Shown in pieces: positions 44,597 through 54,476 of a stretch of 64,000 nucleotides of DNA (within the stretch, counting starts at the first letter, position 1; each line of letters opens with the position of its first letter). The notes under the pieces were generated by a model. That model had not been told where the DNA came from. It saw only the letters and a list, made by a program, of their open reading frames with translations, and did not search any database. The stretch spans positions 124,001 through 188,000 of the forward strand of contig NZ_FMDN01000002.1 of the NCBI RefSeq assembly GCF_900090245.1. The letters are read 5' to 3'. The DNA is from Micromonospora halophytica (GTDB taxonomy: Bacteria; Actinomycetota; Actinomycetes; Mycobacteriales; Micromonosporaceae). The translations under genes and the position numbers were made by a program.

Positions 44597-45993
44597 TCCG
44601 TCACCCCTTCACCGGCGGCGTCCGCGCGCAGCGCGTCGGCCACCTCCCAGGTGCGGTACCGGGAGCCCTTCACCAGGACGACGTCGCCCTGTCGTAGCTC
44701 GCTGCGCAGCACCTCGACGGCCGCCGCCTGATCGGTGAGCAGCACCGACTCTCCTCCCCAGTCACTAACCGCTGTCGCGCCCTCGTGGATCGGCGCGGCC
44801 GGCTCACCCACCACGAGCAGCCGGTCGACACCGAGTTCGGCCGCGAGCCGGCCGACCTCCCGGTGTCCCTCGCGTTCGTACTCGCCCAGCTCGGCCATGT
44901 AGCCCAGCACGGCGAACGTCCGCCCGCCCCGGCCCATGCCGGCCAGCGCGCGCAGCGCCACCGCCATCGACGCCGGGTTGGCGTTGTACGAGTCGTCGAT
45001 GACGGTCACCCCGTCGGGCCGCTCGAAGACGTCCATCCGACGGGTGGAGACCAACCCCAGCTCGCCCAGGGCCGTGGCGACCTCGGCCGGTGCCATCCCC
45101 AGTTCCCGGGCCACCGCCGCGGCGGCGAGCGAGTTGGAGACCTGGTGCCGGCCGGTCAGGCCCAGCCGCACCGGCGCGCTCCCCTCCGGGGTGACCAGGG
45201 TGTACGACGGCCGGCCCCGGTCGTCGAGGGTCACGTCGACCGCCCGGACGTCGGCGTGCGCCGCCTCGCCGTACCGGACCACCCGGGCGGCGGTACGCGC
45301 GGCCATCGCGTCGACCAGCGGGTCGTCGGCGTTCAGCACGGCCAGCCCGTCGGCCGGCAGCGACTCGACCAGCTCCCCCTTGGCCAGGGCGATGTTCTCC
45401 ACCGAGCCGAACTCGCCGAGGTGCGCCACCCCGACGTTGAGCACCACGGAGATCCGCGGCGGCACCACCTCGCACAGGTAGCGCACATGCCCGATCCCCC
45501 GGGCGCCCTTCTCCAGCACCAGGAAACGGGTCTCCGGCGTGGCCTGCAACGCCGTGTACGGATGCCCCAGCTCGTTGTTGAACGACCCGGGCGGCGCCAC
45601 CGTCGGACCGAGCCGGACGGTGAGCTGGGCGATCAGGTCCTTGGTGCTGGTCTTGCCCGACGAGCCGGTCAACCCGATCACGGTCAGCTCCGGCAGCCGG
45701 TCCACCACCGCGCGGGCCAGCCGGCCCATCGCGTCCAGCGCGTCGTCCACCAGCACCATCGGCACCCCGGGCACCTCGCGGGTGCCGAGCACCGCCACCG
45801 CGCCGGCGGCCACCGCGGCGGCGGCGTAGTCGTGCCCGTCGACCCTCTCCCCGGCAAACGCGACGAACAGCGCCCCGGCGGCGACCTTGCGGGAGTCGAA
45901 CTCCACCGGACCGGTGACCCGGGCGTCCGGATCGGCGGCGGCCAGCCGCCCGTCGACGGCCGAGGCGACCTCGGCCAGGCTCAGCGGGATCAC
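44593..45993 (-). CDS. murF: UDP-MurNAc-tripeptide-D-Ala-D-Ala ligase
   Basis: 466 residues. Adds D-Ala-D-Ala to complete the stem peptide. ATP site [14 protein letters not shown] near 105-118, [11 protein letters not shown] near 140, and [12 protein letters not shown] near 330. GTG start overlaps the murE stop (GTGA); overlap with mraY at the other end indicates tight coupling. Confidence 0.95.
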   Translation of the reverse strand: MIPLSLAEVASAVDGRLAAADPDARVTGPVEFDSRKVAAGALFVAFAGERVDGHDYAAAAVAAGAVAVLGTREVPGVPMVLVDDALDAMGRLARAVVDRLPELTVIGLTGSSGKTSTKDLIAQLTVRLGPTVAPPGSFNNELGHPYTALQATPETRFLVLEKGARGIGHVRYLCEVVPPRISVVLNVGVAHLGEFGSVENIALAKGELVESLPADGLAVLNADDPLVDAMAARTAARVVRYGEAAHADVRAVDVTLDDRGRPSYTLVTPEGSAPVRLGLTGRHQVSNSLAAAAVARELGMAPAEVATALGELGLVSTRRMDVFERPDGVTVIDDSYNANPASMAVALRALAGMGRGGRTFAVLGYMAELGEYEREGHREVGRLAAELGVDRLLVVGEPAAPIHEGATAVSDWGGESVLLTDQAAAVEVLRSELRQGDVVLVKGSRYRTWEVADALRADAAGEGVTE

Positions 45994-47513
45994 CGGCGAC
46001 CCGCCAGGTCACCGAAGCGGGCGCCCAGCGCCGCCGCCAGCTCCACCCGGTCGTCGAACGGGTGCACCTCGCCGCCGACCTCCTGGCCGCGCTCGTGCCC
46101 CTTGCCGAGCAGCGCCACCGTGTCGCCGGGCTCGGCCAGGCGGACCGCCTCGCCGATGGCCGCCCGCCGCCCCGGCACCTCGATGATCCGGGCGGCCGTG
46201 CCCGCCGCGTACGCCCCGGCCAGCACCTCGGCCCGGATCGCGGCCGGGTCCTCGGTGCGCGGGTTGTCGTCGGTCACCAGCACCACGTCCGCTCCCTCCG
46301 CCGCGGCGGCGCCCATCACCGGCCGCTTGCCCCGGTCCCGGTCGCCACCCGCGCCGATCACGCAGATCAGCCGGCCGCCGCTCATCTCGCGCAGCGCGGC
46401 CAGCGCGGCCACCACGGCGTCGGTCTTGTGCGCGTAGTCGACCACGCCGCGCACCGGCGCGTCGCCGCTGACCAGCTCCAGCCGCCCCGGCACGCCGCCG
46501 CAGGCGGCCACCCCGGCCGCGGCCGTCGCCGGGTCCACCCCGGCGGCCACCAGCGCGGCGACGGCGAGCAGCGCGTTGGCCACGTTGTGCCGGCCGGGGA
46601 GCGCCACCCGGGCGGGCAGAACCAGGCCGTCCGGGCCGTGCAGGGTGAAACGCTGGGCGTACCCCTGGCCCTCGACGCCGTCGGCCCACCAGGTCGCGGC
46701 CCGGTCGCCGGCCGCCGAGTAGCTGACCGTGGCCGGCCGGAACAGCGGTCGCAGCGCCGGATCGTCGTGGTTGAGCACCTCGGCCGCGCAGCGGCCATCG
46801 AAGAGCCGGGCCTTGGCGGCGAAGTAGTCCGCCGAGTCGGCGTGGAAGTCCAGGTGGTCGGAGCCGAAGTTGGTGTACCCGCCCACGCCGAACCGGACCC
46901 CGCCGACCCGCCCCATCGCCAGGGCGTGGCTGGAGACCTCCATGACCAGCGCGGTCACCCCGCGCTCGCGCGCGGCGGCGAGCATGGCGTGCAGGTCGGT
47001 CGCCTCGGGGGTGGTCCGCACGCTGTCCACCACCAGGTCGCCCAGGCGGGTCTCCACGGTGCCGATCAGGCCGGTGACGTGCCCGGCGGCGCGCAGGCCG
47101 GACTCCACCAGGTAGGCGGTGGAGGTCTTGCCGGCGGTGCCGGTGATCCCGATGACGGTCAACTGCTCGGTCGGGTCGCCGTAGACGGCGGAGGCGAGGT
47201 CGCCCAGGACCGCGCGGGGATCGTCGACCACCAGGGCGGGCAGCCCGGCCGCGGCCACCGCGGCGACGCCGGCCGGGTCGGTCAACGCGACCACCGCGCC
47301 GGCTTCGGCCGCGCCGGCGGCGAACTCGGCGCCGTGCCGGCGGGCCCCGGGCAGCGCGGCGTACAGGTCGCCGGGGCGGACCTCCTGGCTGGCGTGCGTC
47401 GCCCCGGTCACCGCCACGTCGGCGGCACCCTCCGGCGACGCCACGGCGAGCCGGGCGGCGAGGTCGCCGAGCCGGACTCCGGGCACGGTACGAGGACGTG
47501 GATTGCCGGGCAC
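45990..47513 (-). CDS. murE: UDP-MurNAc-L-Ala-D-Glu-meso-DAP ligase
   Basis: 507 residues. ATP site GITGTAGKTSTAYL near 120; MEVSSHALAMGRV near 193. The substrate loop VTDDNPRTEDP contains DNPR, the marker for meso-diaminopimelate rather than lysine, as expected for Micromonosporaceae walls. It begins about 90 bases after ftsI. Confidence 0.95.
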   Translation of the reverse strand: MPGNPRPRTVPGVRLGDLAARLAVASPEGAADVAVTGATHASQEVRPGDLYAALPGARRHGAEFAAGAAEAGAVVALTDPAGVAAVAAAGLPALVVDDPRAVLGDLASAVYGDPTEQLTVIGITGTAGKTSTAYLVESGLRAAGHVTGLIGTVETRLGDLVVDSVRTTPEATDLHAMLAAARERGVTALVMEVSSHALAMGRVGGVRFGVGGYTNFGSDHLDFHADSADYFAAKARLFDGRCAAEVLNHDDPALRPLFRPATVSYSAAGDRAATWWADGVEGQGYAQRFTLHGPDGLVLPARVALPGRHNVANALLAVAALVAAGVDPATAAAGVAACGGVPGRLELVSGDAPVRGVVDYAHKTDAVVAALAALREMSGGRLICVIGAGGDRDRGKRPVMGAAAAEGADVVLVTDDNPRTEDPAAIRAEVLAGAYAAGTAARIIEVPGRRAAIGEAVRLAEPGDTVALLGKGHERGQEVGGEVHPFDDRVELAAALGARFGDLAGRR

Positions 47514-47604
47514 GGCGTCAGACCCTACCCGGTCGTCCGGTTCCGGCCGTACAGCCGCCCCGGTGGTTCGTCCGCACCAACCGATGATGTCCCGCCGTGG
47601 CTGC

Positions 47605-49803
47605 TCAGCGCGGAAAGACCTCGAACTTGGGGGCCTTGCCGCCGGACGGCGGGACCCGGTAGTGGCGCAACGTGAAGCCCATCATCTCGCGGAAAGCCGG
47701 CGCGGCGACCGTGCCGCCCTCGCCGCCCGGGCTCCAGACGAAGACCGCCACCACGTAGCGGGGCTTCTCCGCCGGGGCCATGCCGATGAACGAGGCGACC
47801 TCGCCGGGCTGCTTCACGCCGTCCACCAGCCGCCACCCGGTGCCGGTCTTGCCGGCGACCCGGTAACCGGGGACCCGCGCGGCCACCCCGGTCGCGTCGT
47901 CGACAGTGGTGACCGCCTCGAGGATGGTGCGCAGCGCGGCGGCGTTGGCCGGGCTGAGAACCGGGCGGGTCACCGGCGGTTCGGCGGGCGTACGCCTGCC
48001 GCCCTGCCCGTCGACGACCTCCTTGATCAGGTGCGGCTGCACGTAGGTGCCGTCGTTGGCGATGGTGGCGTACACGGCGGCCATCTGCAGCGGCGTGGCG
48101 TCGACGCTGTGCCCGATCGGCACCGACCCGTACGACGACCCGCTCCACTCCTCGGCCGGCAACAGCCGCCCGGAGGCCTCCCCCGGCATCCCCACGCCGG
48201 TGGGCTGCCCCAGCCCGAACCGCTTCTGGTAGTCGATCAGCCGGTCCCGGCCGAGCTTGTCGGCGATCTCGATCGTGCCGACGTTCGAGGAGTACGCCAT
48301 CATCCCCGGCAGGCTCATCCGCCGCCCGTTGGCCCGATGTGTGTCGGAGAAGACCGTGTCGCCCTGGGTGATGCTGTTCGCGACCGGCATGGTGGTGTCC
48401 GGGGTGATCACCCCCTCCTGGAGCGCCGCGCCGAAGGTGATCGCCTTGTGCACCGAGCCGGGGTCGACCACGAAGCTGGTCGGGGCGTCCTCCCGGTCGG
48501 TCGGTTGGCTCTGCTCCGGCTTCGCGGCGTTGTAGGTGGGGTGGCTCGCCTGCGCCAGCACCTCACCGGTCCTGCTGTCCATGACCACGGCCGCGCCCAC
48601 GCTGCCCCGGGTCTGCGCCATCTGCCGACCGAGCACCTGCTGCACCTGGTACTGCAGGTCCCGGTCGATGGTGAGCACCAGTGAGCTGCCCGGCTTCGCC
48701 GGGGTGGTCATGCTGTAGCCGCCGGGGATGGGGGCGTTCAGGTCGCCCAGGCCGGCCTCGTACACCCGCTTGCCGTCGACGCCCTCGAGCAGGTCGTCGT
48801 AGCGCGCCTCCAGGCCCTCCAGGCCGACCATGTCCTGACTGGTGAAGCCGACCAGGTTGGCGGCGAGGTCGCCGCCGGGCACCTCGCGCCGCTCGTCACG
48901 GTGCACCCCGATGCCGGCCAGCTCCAACGCCTCGATCTGCTTGGCCCGGGGGATGTCGACCCCCCGGGCGAGGTACTGGAACTGCGAGTCGCCGCGCCGC
49001 TTCATCTTCTCGGCCAGTTCGGAGACGGGCACCCCGAGCAGCGGGGAGAGCAGCCGGGCGGTGGCCATCCGGTCCTTGACCCGGGTCGGGTCGGCGAAGA
49101 CGTACCGGGCCTCGACGCTGCGGGCCAACGGCGCGCCCGTGCGGTCCAGGATCGCGCCGCGCGGGGCGGGCAGGTCGACCCGGGTGAGCCGGTCGTCGAC
49201 GCCGGCGCCCGCGTACGCCGGGGTGTTCACGGCCTGGAGGAAGACCAGCCGGATGCCGATGGTCGCGAAGATCGCCAGGACCAGCAGCGTACCCAGCCGC
49301 AGCCGGCGACGCGGCTCGGCCAGCTTCGGCGGTCGCGGGCGCTTGCGGGAGGGGCGGCGAGCGGCCGGGCGGTCCGGCCGGCGCGGGGCCCGGGCGGGAC
49401 GCCGCCGCGGCGGCGGCAACTCCTCGTCGTCGTCCGGGCGGGGTCGCGCCGGGACGGTACGGATCACCCCGGCGCGGGTGGTCGGGGCGTTCTCCCGGCG
49501 GCCGGCGCGGGTGGTGGCGGCCCGGCCGCCGTCGAGCACCTGCAGGGCCGGGCGGAACGGGTCGCCGGAGCGGCTGGCGCGGGGGTTGCGCCGCTGCCCG
49601 GTGCGCTCCTCGCGCCCGGCCCGCTGCTCGCTGCTCTCCCGGATGGTGCGACCCCGTGGGGTGTACGCCCGCGCGTCGGAGATCCCACCGACCCCCGGCT
49701 CACCGGTACGCGGATCGCCACCCCGCCCGGCCGCACCCCGCGACGAGCCGCGCCGGGAGCCCGTGGTGGCGTCCCGGCGCGGTTCATCCGATCTCGGTGG
49801 CAC
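47605..49803 (-). CDS. ftsI: Septal transpeptidase FtsI (class B PBP3)
   Basis: 732 residues. A 165-residue basic, Arg/Pro-rich cytoplasmic tail, one membrane helix near 175-195 (LGTLLVLAIFATIGIRLVFL), a PBP dimer domain, and the transpeptidase: the SVHK active-site serine motif (FVVDPGSVHKAITFG), SSN (YSSNVGT) and KTG (VAGKTGTGW). Cross-links septal peptidoglycan with FtsW. GTG start five bases after the ftsL stop. The N-terminal tail is unusually long. Confidence 0.93.
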   Translation of the reverse strand: MPPRSDEPRRDATTGSRRGSSRGAAGRGGDPRTGEPGVGGISDARAYTPRGRTIRESSEQRAGREERTGQRRNPRASRSGDPFRPALQVLDGGRAATTRAGRRENAPTTRAGVIRTVPARPRPDDDEELPPPRRRPARAPRRPDRPAARRPSRKRPRPPKLAEPRRRLRLGTLLVLAIFATIGIRLVFLQAVNTPAYAGAGVDDRLTRVDLPAPRGAILDRTGAPLARSVEARYVFADPTRVKDRMATARLLSPLLGVPVSELAEKMKRRGDSQFQYLARGVDIPRAKQIEALELAGIGVHRDERREVPGGDLAANLVGFTSQDMVGLEGLEARYDDLLEGVDGKRVYEAGLGDLNAPIPGGYSMTTPAKPGSSLVLTIDRDLQYQVQQVLGRQMAQTRGSVGAAVVMDSRTGEVLAQASHPTYNAAKPEQSQPTDREDAPTSFVVDPGSVHKAITFGAALQEGVITPDTTMPVANSITQGDTVFSDTHRANGRRMSLPGMMAYSSNVGTIEIADKLGRDRLIDYQKRFGLGQPTGVGMPGEASGRLLPAEEWSGSSYGSVPIGHSVDATPLQMAAVYATIANDGTYVQPHLIKEVVDGQGGRRTPAEPPVTRPVLSPANAAALRTILEAVTTVDDATGVAARVPGYRVAGKTGTGWRLVDGVKQPGEVASFIGMAPAEKPRYVVAVFVWSPGGEGGTVAAPAFREMMGFTLRHYRVPPSGGKAPKFEVFPR

Positions 49804-49807
49804 TGGT

Positions 49808-50410
49808 CTATCCCCCGTTGCCCTGCTGGCTGGTGATCGCCGGCTGGCCGTTGGCGGGCTGCGGCACGCCGATCATGCGCCCGTCCGGCAGCCGGATGTA
49901 CGCCGGCTCACCGGCCTCGACCAGGCCCAGCTTGCGCGCCTCGGCGGCCAGGTTGCCCGGTGCCTTGGCCTCCTCGATCTGCTTCTCCAGCTGCTGCTGG
50001 TCCACGTCGAGGCGGGCCTGCTGCTGCTGGAGCTGCTGAAGCTTGAACGCGTTCTCGTTGATCTTCGTGTTGACGGCCAGGATGCCGAGCACACCGCCGA
50101 CGACCAGCACCACGATCAGCGCCGCGAACGGCGCCCGCGGCACCCGCACGGGCGGCGGCGGAGCCACCCGCAGCCGGGGCGTGCCGGCGGCGGAGGCGTC
50201 GGTCTTCGTGGTCGGCTTCTCGGCCGGCCGCAGCGCGGCGCTGCCCTGGGTCGGGAACTCGCGCGCCCCCCGGGCGCGAGCCTCCCCCTGTCGGCCGGCG
50301 AGGTCCGCCGGCACACCGGTACGGGTGGGGCGCTGCGCCACGGTCCGGCCCCCCGACCGTGGCGCGCGCTGCCCGACGGCCTCCCGGCCGCCGCGCTTGT
50401 CGACGTTCAT
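49808..50410 (-). CDS. ftsL: FtsL-like septum formation protein
   Basis: 200 residues. A basic Pro-rich N-terminal 90, a membrane helix (about 100-120, [19 protein letters not shown]), and a Gln-rich coiled coil ([27 protein letters not shown]). Size, topology and location between rsmH and ftsI identify the FtsL/DivIC-type partner of FtsQ. ATG overlaps the rsmH stop (ATGA). Confidence 0.82.
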   Translation of the reverse strand: MNVDKRGGREAVGQRAPRSGGRTVAQRPTRTGVPADLAGRQGEARARGAREFPTQGSAALRPAEKPTTKTDASAAGTPRLRVAPPPPVRVPRAPFAALIVVLVVGGVLGILAVNTKINENAFKLQQLQQQQARLDVDQQQLEKQIEEAKAPGNLAAEARKLGLVEAGEPAYIRLPDGRMIGVPQPANGQPAITSQQGNGG

Positions 50411-51519
50411 GTTCCCTCCCCCTCTTCGTCCGTCCCTCTGCCGTCCCCCGGCGTCGCACCGGGTTCCACTGTGGAACCCGGTGTCGACCCCGTCCCCGGT
50501 TGGTGCATCGCCTTGACCCGGCGGCGGTACCGTTCGCGGTCGGTCCGCCCCTGCTGCCCGGCGGTCGGGTCGAGTCGCTCCGCGGCCCGCAGGCGCACCG
50601 AGGCGGCGCGCGGGTTCACGGCGACCTCCGCCTCCCCGGGAAGCTCGGCGCCCCGGCTGAGCAGCCGGAACGTCGGGCCCGACCCGGGAAGTTCCACCGG
50701 GAGGTCGACCGGGCCCTTGCTGCGGACCCGGTCGGCGAGCGCCTGCTTGGTGAGCCTGTCCTCCAGCGAGTGGTAGGACAGGACCACCATGCGACCGCCC
50801 ACGTTGAGCTTGTCGAGAGCGGCCGGCAGCGCCGTTTCCAGCGCTGCCAGCTCTCTGTTTACCTCGATCCGTAAAGCCTGAAACGTTCTCTTGGCCGGGT
50901 GTCCCCCGGTTCGTCGCGCTGGCGCCGGGATGCTCTCCCTGACCAGTTCGGCCAGCCGGGCCGACGAGGTGATCGGGGCCCGCTCCCGCTCGCGGATGAT
51001 CGCCGAGGCGATCTTCCCGGCGAACTTCTCCTCGCCGTAGACCCGCAGCACCCGGGCCAGATCCGGGTGCGAGTAGGTGTTGACCACCTCCTCGGCGGTC
51101 ACCCCCCGGGTCTGGTCCATCCGCATGTCCAGCGGCGCGTCCTGGGCGTAGGCGAACCCGCGGTCGGGCGCGTCCAGCTGCAACGAGGAAACCCCCAGGT
51201 CGAACAGCACCCCGTCGATGGCCGGATAGCCGAGCCGCTCCAGCACCTCGGGCAGTTCGTCGTAGACGGCGTGCTCCAGGTGGATCCGGTCGGCGAAGCG
51301 GGCCAGCCGGACCCGCGCGTGGGCGAGGGCCTCGGTGTCCCGGTCCAGGCCGATCAGCACGGTGTCCGGGTGCCGTTCCAGCACCGCCTCGGCGTGCCCA
51401 GCCAGGCCCAGGGTCGCGTCGACGTGGACCGTCCGGCCGCCCCGGTCCAGCGCGGGGGCCAGCAACTCGAGACACCGCTCGAGCAGCACCGGCACGTGCG
51501 TGCCGCGTAGCTCCCCCAT
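50407..51519 (-). CDS. rsmH: 16S rRNA m4C1402 methyltransferase RsmH (MraW)
   Basis: 370 residues from ATG 51519. SAM-binding segment [21 protein letters not shown] near 30-50, [15 protein letters not shown] near 97, [14 protein letters not shown] near 215, and [19 protein letters not shown] lies five bases before ATG 51519; a GTG 12 bases upstream is possible. The C-terminal 40 residues are Pro/Gly-rich and acidic. Second gene of the dcw cluster, 212 bases after mraZ. Confidence 0.93.
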   Translation of the reverse strand: MGELRGTHVPVLLERCLELLAPALDRGGRTVHVDATLGLAGHAEAVLERHPDTVLIGLDRDTEALAHARVRLARFADRIHLEHAVYDELPEVLERLGYPAIDGVLFDLGVSSLQLDAPDRGFAYAQDAPLDMRMDQTRGVTAEEVVNTYSHPDLARVLRVYGEEKFAGKIASAIIRERERAPITSSARLAELVRESIPAPARRTGGHPAKRTFQALRIEVNRELAALETALPAALDKLNVGGRMVVLSYHSLEDRLTKQALADRVRSKGPVDLPVELPGSGPTFRLLSRGAELPGEAEVAVNPRAASVRLRAAERLDPTAGQQGRTDRERYRRRVKAMHQPGTGSTPGSTVEPGATPGDGRGTDEEGEGT

Positions 51520-51657
51520 GTCGACCCCCACTGGTTGGAAACGTTCCGTACCTGATCCGCGCTCTGCTCGTCGGACGACGCCGTGCCGTCGTACCGCCAG
51601 ATCCCCATCCGCTCCCGTTCCACCCCGGGCCGCGGCCCCGGAGAGGAGATCGTGCGC

Positions 51658-51681
51658 CTGGCACCGGGGAAGGGGTGCCAG
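51658..51681 (-). other. Hairpin in the mraZ-rsmH spacer
   Basis: CTGGCACC and GGTGCCAG form a perfect 8-bp stem around CCTTCCCC. There is no T-tract, so it is not a clear terminator. It could modulate read-through or stabilise the message. The 212-base spacer around it holds no convincing gene. Confidence 0.4.
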
Positions 51682-51731
51682 GAACTCGAAAGCGGCTGGA
51701 GATCTCGCAGTACGTCGGGCGTCGCCACGCC

Positions 51732-52163
51732 CTACAGACCGCCGGGCAGCACCCCCTCCTCGATGTCGGCGAAGTCGTCTTCGCTCTCAGCGAGGTAGTT
51801 CTCCCAGGCCGCCTTGTCCCAGATCTCCACCCGGGTACTCGCCCCGATCACCACCAGCTCCCGGTCGAGCGCGGCGTACGACCGGAGGTGGGCCGGGATG
51901 GTGACCCGCCCCTGCTTGTCGGGGACCTCGTCGTGCGCGCTGGCGAAGAAGACCCGGCTGTAGGCCCGGGCCGCCTTGTTCGTCATCGGCTGCGCGCGCA
52001 ACTGGTCCGCGATCCGCTGGAACTCGGGCGTGGGGAAGACGTAGAGGCAGCGATCCTGCCCTTTCGTGATCACGACACCCCCCGCCAGTTCGTCCCGGAA
52101 CTTTGCCGGAAGGATCAACCGGCCTTTGTCGTCCAGGCGTGGAGTGTGGGTGCCGAGAAACAT
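51732..52163 (-). CDS. mraZ: Transcriptional regulator MraZ
   Basis: 143 residues. Two SpoVT-AbrB-like repeats: [26 protein letters not shown] and [25 protein letters not shown]. In other bacteria it binds repeats upstream of its own operon and represses dcw genes. ATG 52163 matches the family start; the upstream extension lacks homology. MraZ-box-like repeats lie 86-110 bases upstream. Confidence 0.95.
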   Translation of the reverse strand: MFLGTHTPRLDDKGRLILPAKFRDELAGGVVITKGQDRCLYVFPTPEFQRIADQLRAQPMTNKAARAYSRVFFASAHDEVPDKQGRVTIPAHLRSYAALDRELVVIGASTRVEIWDKAAWENYLAESEDDFADIEEGVLPGGL

Positions 52164-52248
52164 CGGCCCTACCCCCTCGCCCTTTAGCGGCATTCGCGGC
52201 GCCGCTGACCCCCCGGGCCGGTGGGCCCTCCCGGCCTCACCATCGGGC

Positions 52249-52273
52249 CCCACTCTACTCCACTTCCCTCCAC
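52249..52273 (-). promoter_or_regulatory. Three MraZ-box-like direct repeats upstream of mraZ
   Basis: GTGGA (52273), GTGGA (52263) and GTGGG (52253) on the minus strand, exactly 10 bp apart with 5-base spacers. MraZ of E. coli binds TGGGN repeats separated by 5 bases; the spacing here is the same. They lie just downstream of a TTGACG promoter, suiting autorepression. Confidence 0.75.
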
Positions 52274-52280
52274 CTGCAAC

Positions 52281-52308
52281 CAGAATCGCCCGCGTGGCGC
52301 GTCGTCAA
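52281..52308 (-). promoter_or_regulatory. Probable mraZ promoter
   Basis: TTGACG (52308-52303) and ATTCTG (52286-52281) are 16 bp apart on the minus strand. The -10 is imperfect. The MraZ-like repeats begin eight bases downstream, in the initially transcribed region. Confidence 0.45.
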
Positions 52309-52335
52309 CGCGAGCAAAAGCGCACGTCAGAAGGG

Positions 52336-52350
52336 GTGGAGCGGAGTGGA
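52336..52350 (+). promoter_or_regulatory. Two more GTGGA repeats, oriented toward murT-gatD
   Basis: GTGGA at 52336-52340 and 52346-52350, again 10 bp apart but on the plus strand. The sites face the divergent murT gene. Together with the minus-strand array they suggest MraZ could also touch the murT-gatD promoter region. Confidence 0.45.
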
Positions 52351-52491
52351 GGGCCGGAGCGCCCCCGGCGGGGCGTCCACTACCCGACATTGATCCACTC
52401 CGTCCGGCGGAGCCCGGTACGACCGGACGCCCGGCCGACCCCGGCCGAACGGTTCGCCGTCGGCGGCGATCTGGGGGGCGTGCGGGTCCGG

Positions 52492-52497
52492 TAACCT
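52492..52497 (+). promoter_or_regulatory. -10 element of murT
   Basis: TAACCT ends 7 nt before GTG 52505, consistent with a leaderless message. Between mraZ and this site (about 340 bases) I see only the regulatory repeats and the mraZ promoter. Confidence 0.55.
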
Positions 52498-52504
52498 CGC
52501 TGCC

Positions 52505-53767
52505 GTGACGGACGCGAAGATGCCCCTGCGGGCGAAGGTGGCCAGCTCCGTGTCGCGCACCGCCGCGGCGCTGTCGCGCGCCGCCGGCCGGGGCGACGGC
52601 TCGGTGATCGGCGGCTGGATCGGCCTGAAGATCGACCCGGACCTGCTGGCCCACCTCTCCGCCGGCCGTGCCATCGCGCTGATCTCCGGCACCAACGGCA
52701 AGACCACCACCACCCGGCTCGCCGCCGCCGCCGTCGGCGTGCTCGGCCGGGTCGCCACCAACTCCTTCGGCGCCAACATGCCGACCGGCCACACCTCCGC
52801 GCTGGCCAAGGCCGGCAGCACCCCGTACGCGGTGCTGGAGGTGGACGAGCACTACCTCGCGCAGGTGCTGGAGGCCACCGAGCCGCACGTGGTGGCGCTG
52901 CTCAACCTCTCCCGCGACCAGCTGGACCGGGCCAAGGAGGTGGCCATGATGGCGCAGCTCTGGCGCGCGGCGCTGGTCCGGCACGCCGACGTCCGGGTGG
53001 TCGCCAACGCCGACGACCCGATGGTGGTCTGGGCCGCCACCCCGCCGGCCGACCCGGCGCGCGGGGTCGACACCCCGCACGTCACCTGGTTCAGCGCCGG
53101 CCAGCGCTGGCACGACGACTCCTGGGTCTGCCCGGAGTGCGGCTCCACCATCCGGCGCTCAGCAGAGCACTGGTGGTGCACCGGCTGCCCGCTGCGCCGC
53201 CCCGAGCCGCACTGGACGGTGGAGGACGACGGCGTCCTCGACCCCACCGGCGCCTGGCACAAGGTGCGCCTCCAGCTCCCCGGCAAGGTGAACATCGGCA
53301 ACGCGGCCACCGCGCTGGCCGTCGCCGCCGAGTTCGGCGTACGTCCCGTCGACGCGGTCTCCCGGCTCGGGGCGGTCACCTCGGTCGCCGGCCGGTACGC
53401 CCAGGTCGACCGGGACGGGCGCAACATCCGGCTGCTGCTGGCGAAGAATCCGGCCAGCTGGCTGGAGGCGTTCGACATGGCCGACGAGGCCCCGACGCTG
53501 CTCTCCATCAACGCCCGCGACCCCGACGGCCTGGACACCTCCTGGCTCTTCGACGTCGACTTCGCCCCGCTGCGCGGCCGGCAGGTGCTGATCACCGGCG
53601 ACCGGGCCTACGACCTGGCGGTCCGGCTGGAGATCAACGACGTGCCGTTCCAGCACATCCGGACGTTCGACGAGGCGGTCCGGGCGGTCCCGCCGGGCCG
53701 GCTGGAGGTCATCGCCAATTACACCGCCTTCCAGGACATCCGAGCGGAGTTGGACCGTGTCAACTGA
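52505..53767 (+). CDS. murT: Lipid II isoglutaminyl synthase, MurT subunit
   Basis: 420 residues. A Mur-ligase-like enzyme that, with GatD, amidates the D-Glu of lipid II. ATP site LISGTNGKTTTTRLA near 60-74, a C4 zinc ribbon inserted near 202-224 (CPECGSTIRR..WWCTGCPLRR), and the DUF1727 C-terminus (VDFAPLRGRQVLITGDRAYDLAVRLEI). It overlaps gatD by 11 bases. The GTG is preceded by a -10 element only. Confidence 0.93.
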   Translation: MTDAKMPLRAKVASSVSRTAAALSRAAGRGDGSVIGGWIGLKIDPDLLAHLSAGRAIALISGTNGKTTTTRLAAAAVGVLGRVATNSFGANMPTGHTSALAKAGSTPYAVLEVDEHYLAQVLEATEPHVVALLNLSRDQLDRAKEVAMMAQLWRAALVRHADVRVVANADDPMVVWAATPPADPARGVDTPHVTWFSAGQRWHDDSWVCPECGSTIRRSAEHWWCTGCPLRRPEPHWTVEDDGVLDPTGAWHKVRLQLPGKVNIGNAATALAVAAEFGVRPVDAVSRLGAVTSVAGRYAQVDRDGRNIRLLLAKNPASWLEAFDMADEAPTLLSINARDPDGLDTSWLFDVDFAPLRGRQVLITGDRAYDLAVRLEINDVPFQHIRTFDEAVRAVPPGRLEVIANYTAFQDIRAELDRVN

Positions 53768-54476
53768 GAGCCTGCGCATCGTCTGGATCTATCCCGACCT
53801 GCTCTCCACCTACGGCGACCGGGGCAACATGCTGATCCTGGCCCGCCGGGCGCAGCGCCGCGGGATGCCGGTCGAGGTGCTGGAGGTCCGCTCCAACCAG
53901 CGGCTGCCCGCCACCGCCGACATCTACCTCATCGGCGGCGGTGAGGACGGCCCGCAGGCGCTCGGCGCGCAGCGGCTGCTCGCCGACGGTGGCCTGCACC
54001 GGGCGGTGGCCCAGGGGTCGGTCGTCTTCGGCGTCTGCGCCGGCTACCAGCTCCTCGGCACCTCCTTCTTCGCCAAGGGCACCAGGTGCGCCGGCCTGGA
54101 GCTGCTGGACTTCTCCTCCGACCGGGGCCCCACCCGGGCCGTCGGCGAGCTGGCCGGCGACGTCGACCCGCGGCTCGGCATCCCGGCGCTGTCCGGGTTC
54201 GAGAACCACGGCGGGCGTACCCATCTCGGCCCGGGCGTCTCGCCGCTGGCCCGGGTCACCGCCGGCGTGGGCAACGACGGCGCCACCGAGGGCGCGTGGC
54301 GGGGCAAGCTGCTCGGCACGTACTCGCACGGACCGGCGCTGGCCCGCAACCCGGCCCTGGCCGACCTGCTGCTGCGGTGGGCGACCGGCGCGCACCAGCT
54401 CCCGCCGCTGGACGACACCTGGTCCGACCGGCTCCGCTCCGAGCGCCGCGCCGCAGTGGCCGCCGCCCGGGCATGA
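53757..54476 (+). CDS. gatD: Lipid II isoglutaminyl synthase, glutamine amidotransferase subunit GatD
   Basis: 239 residues. Supplies ammonia from glutamine to MurT. The CobB/CobQ-type amidotransferase nucleophile is Cys94 in VVFGVCAGYQLLG, and the catalytic His is in GTYSHGPALARN near 188. The N-terminal IYPDLLSTYGDRGNMLIL is typical of GatD. It is co-translated with murT and with the VTT protein gene (ATGA). Confidence 0.93.
   Translation: MSTESLRIVWIYPDLLSTYGDRGNMLILARRAQRRGMPVEVLEVRSNQRLPATADIYLIGGGEDGPQALGAQRLLADGGLHRAVAQGSVVFGVCAGYQLLGTSFFAKGTRCAGLELLDFSSDRGPTRAVGELAGDVDPRLGIPALSGFENHGGRTHLGPGVSPLARVTAGVGNDGATEGAWRGKLLGTYSHGPALARNPALADLLLRWATGAHQLPPLDDTWSDRLRSERRAAVAAARA

Noticed and set aside
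51354..51728. Possible small gene directly after mraZ, starting with GTG 51728
   Set aside because: The frame runs into rsmH in a wrong frame, has no homology I can see, and no ribosome site; the spacer is better described by the hairpin at 51658-51681.
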